The position numbers were made by a program, and so were the translations under genes. A DNA stretch of 64,000 bases from Euglena gracilis. Its lineage: Eukaryota > Euglenida > Euglenophyceae > Euglenales. The notes under the pieces were generated by a model that saw only the letters and a list, made by a program, of their open reading frames with translations, was not told the origin of the DNA and did no database searches. Location of the stretch: NCBI GenBank assembly GCA_039621445.1, contig CP154955.1, positions 17,216,691 through 17,280,690 of the forward strand. Direction: 5' to 3'. Of this stretch, positions 63,787-64,000 are shown one piece after another. The first letter of the stretch is position 1. The number at the start of each line of letters is the position of its first letter.

Positions 63787-64000
63787 ATGCCGACGCCGCT
63801 GGCCGGTGACCGGCCGGCTCCGGAGGACGGGGCGGCCGGCGCCGGGGGCGGGGGGGCCGCGGCGGGGCCGCCGGCCGCCGCCGCCCGGGCGTTGCTCAGC
63901 GACCGGGACATCCTGGGGCTGATCCTCCCCTTCCTGCCGGGGCGGCGCACCCCTGGGCCCCTGCCCCAGGACGGAACGGCAACCCCGAAAACGCTATGCG
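63787..64000 (+). CDS. Start of a gene running off the window, unrecognised
   Basis: ATG at 63787 opens a GC-rich frame: MPTPLAGDRPAPEDGAAGAG, an Ala/Gly/Pro stretch, then ALLSDRDILGLILPFLPG and RRTPGPLPQDG to the window end. 'L-S-D-R-D-I-L-G-L-I-L-P-F-L' has the spacing of an F-box-type or other short amphipathic helix, but that is only a resemblance. No donor is seen before the end. Confidence 0.5.
   Translation, partial: MPTPLAGDRPAPEDGAAGAGGGGAAAGPPAAAARALLSDRDILGLILPFLPGRRTPGPLPQDGTATPKTLC

Noticed and set aside
63107-63950. Long Gly/Arg-rich (+) and Pro-rich (-) frames of about 250 residues
   Set aside because: They come from the GGGGC/G-run tract, which is open in most frames; only the segment after ATG 63787 has mixed composition.

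Overview
The window is nuclear DNA of a eukaryote, probably a unicellular alga or other protist. No bacterial operons, ribosome-binding sites or long uninterrupted genes are visible. Genes are split into short GC-rich exons (40-160 nt, G/C at third codon positions) separated by introns of about 0.06-4 kb. The introns and intergenic DNA are AT-richer, full of homopolymeric C and G runs, microsatellites and small foldback repeats. The GC-rich coding style plus a plant/alga-type PC-esterase is compatible with a GC-rich alga (a glaucophyte such as Cyanophora would be my guess). That is inference, not something the sequence proves.

Layout. 1-13.4 kb: mostly repeats with a few weak GC-rich islands. 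13.4-31.6 kb: a secreted or Golgi PC-esterase (trichome-birefringence-like, PF13839-type) in at least 12 exons on the + strand. About 35.1-41.4 kb: an unrecognised multi-exon + strand gene rich in Pro/Tyr/Arg, with a weak resemblance to ciliary microtubule-inner proteins. 43.3-53.8 kb: a complete translation-initiation factor eIF2B alpha gene in 11 exons, the best-resolved gene here. 55.1-58.4 kb: an RRP7-type ribosomal-RNA processing protein in at least six exons. 58.7-62.9 kb: a 4.18-kb block bounded by terminal inverted repeats and studded with a palindromic motif. 63.8 kb to the end: the first exon of another gene. All recognisable genes are on the + strand. The recognised ones are ordinary housekeeping or secretory genes with no obvious shared pathway.

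The most unusual content lies in gene structure and repeats. (1) Phase-consistent joining of conserved coding segments repeatedly requires GC rather than GT at the 5' splice site. Four cases are well supported and up to four more are ambiguous. (2) About ten families of short foldback elements share a design: a C run at one end, a G run at the other, often a terminal TACCTCCC/GGGAGGTA, and a central small hairpin (typically GGCGCC-GAA-GGCGCC). The stem sequence of that hairpin differs between copies with compensating changes. Some copies sit exactly at splice sites. (3) The 4.18-kb inverted-repeat element carries at least a dozen copies of a motif of about 30 bp built from GGTCGATGTGCGC half-sites, including a 78-bp near-perfect palindrome. 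Copies of its left end occur at 14.86 and 19.10 kb. (4) A 193-bp inverted repeat at 44.9-45.4 kb could form a long hairpin.

Limits: exon boundaries were set by eye from splice motifs, reading phase and family knowledge. Nothing was searched or aligned by program, and homopolymer runs may contain assembly errors.
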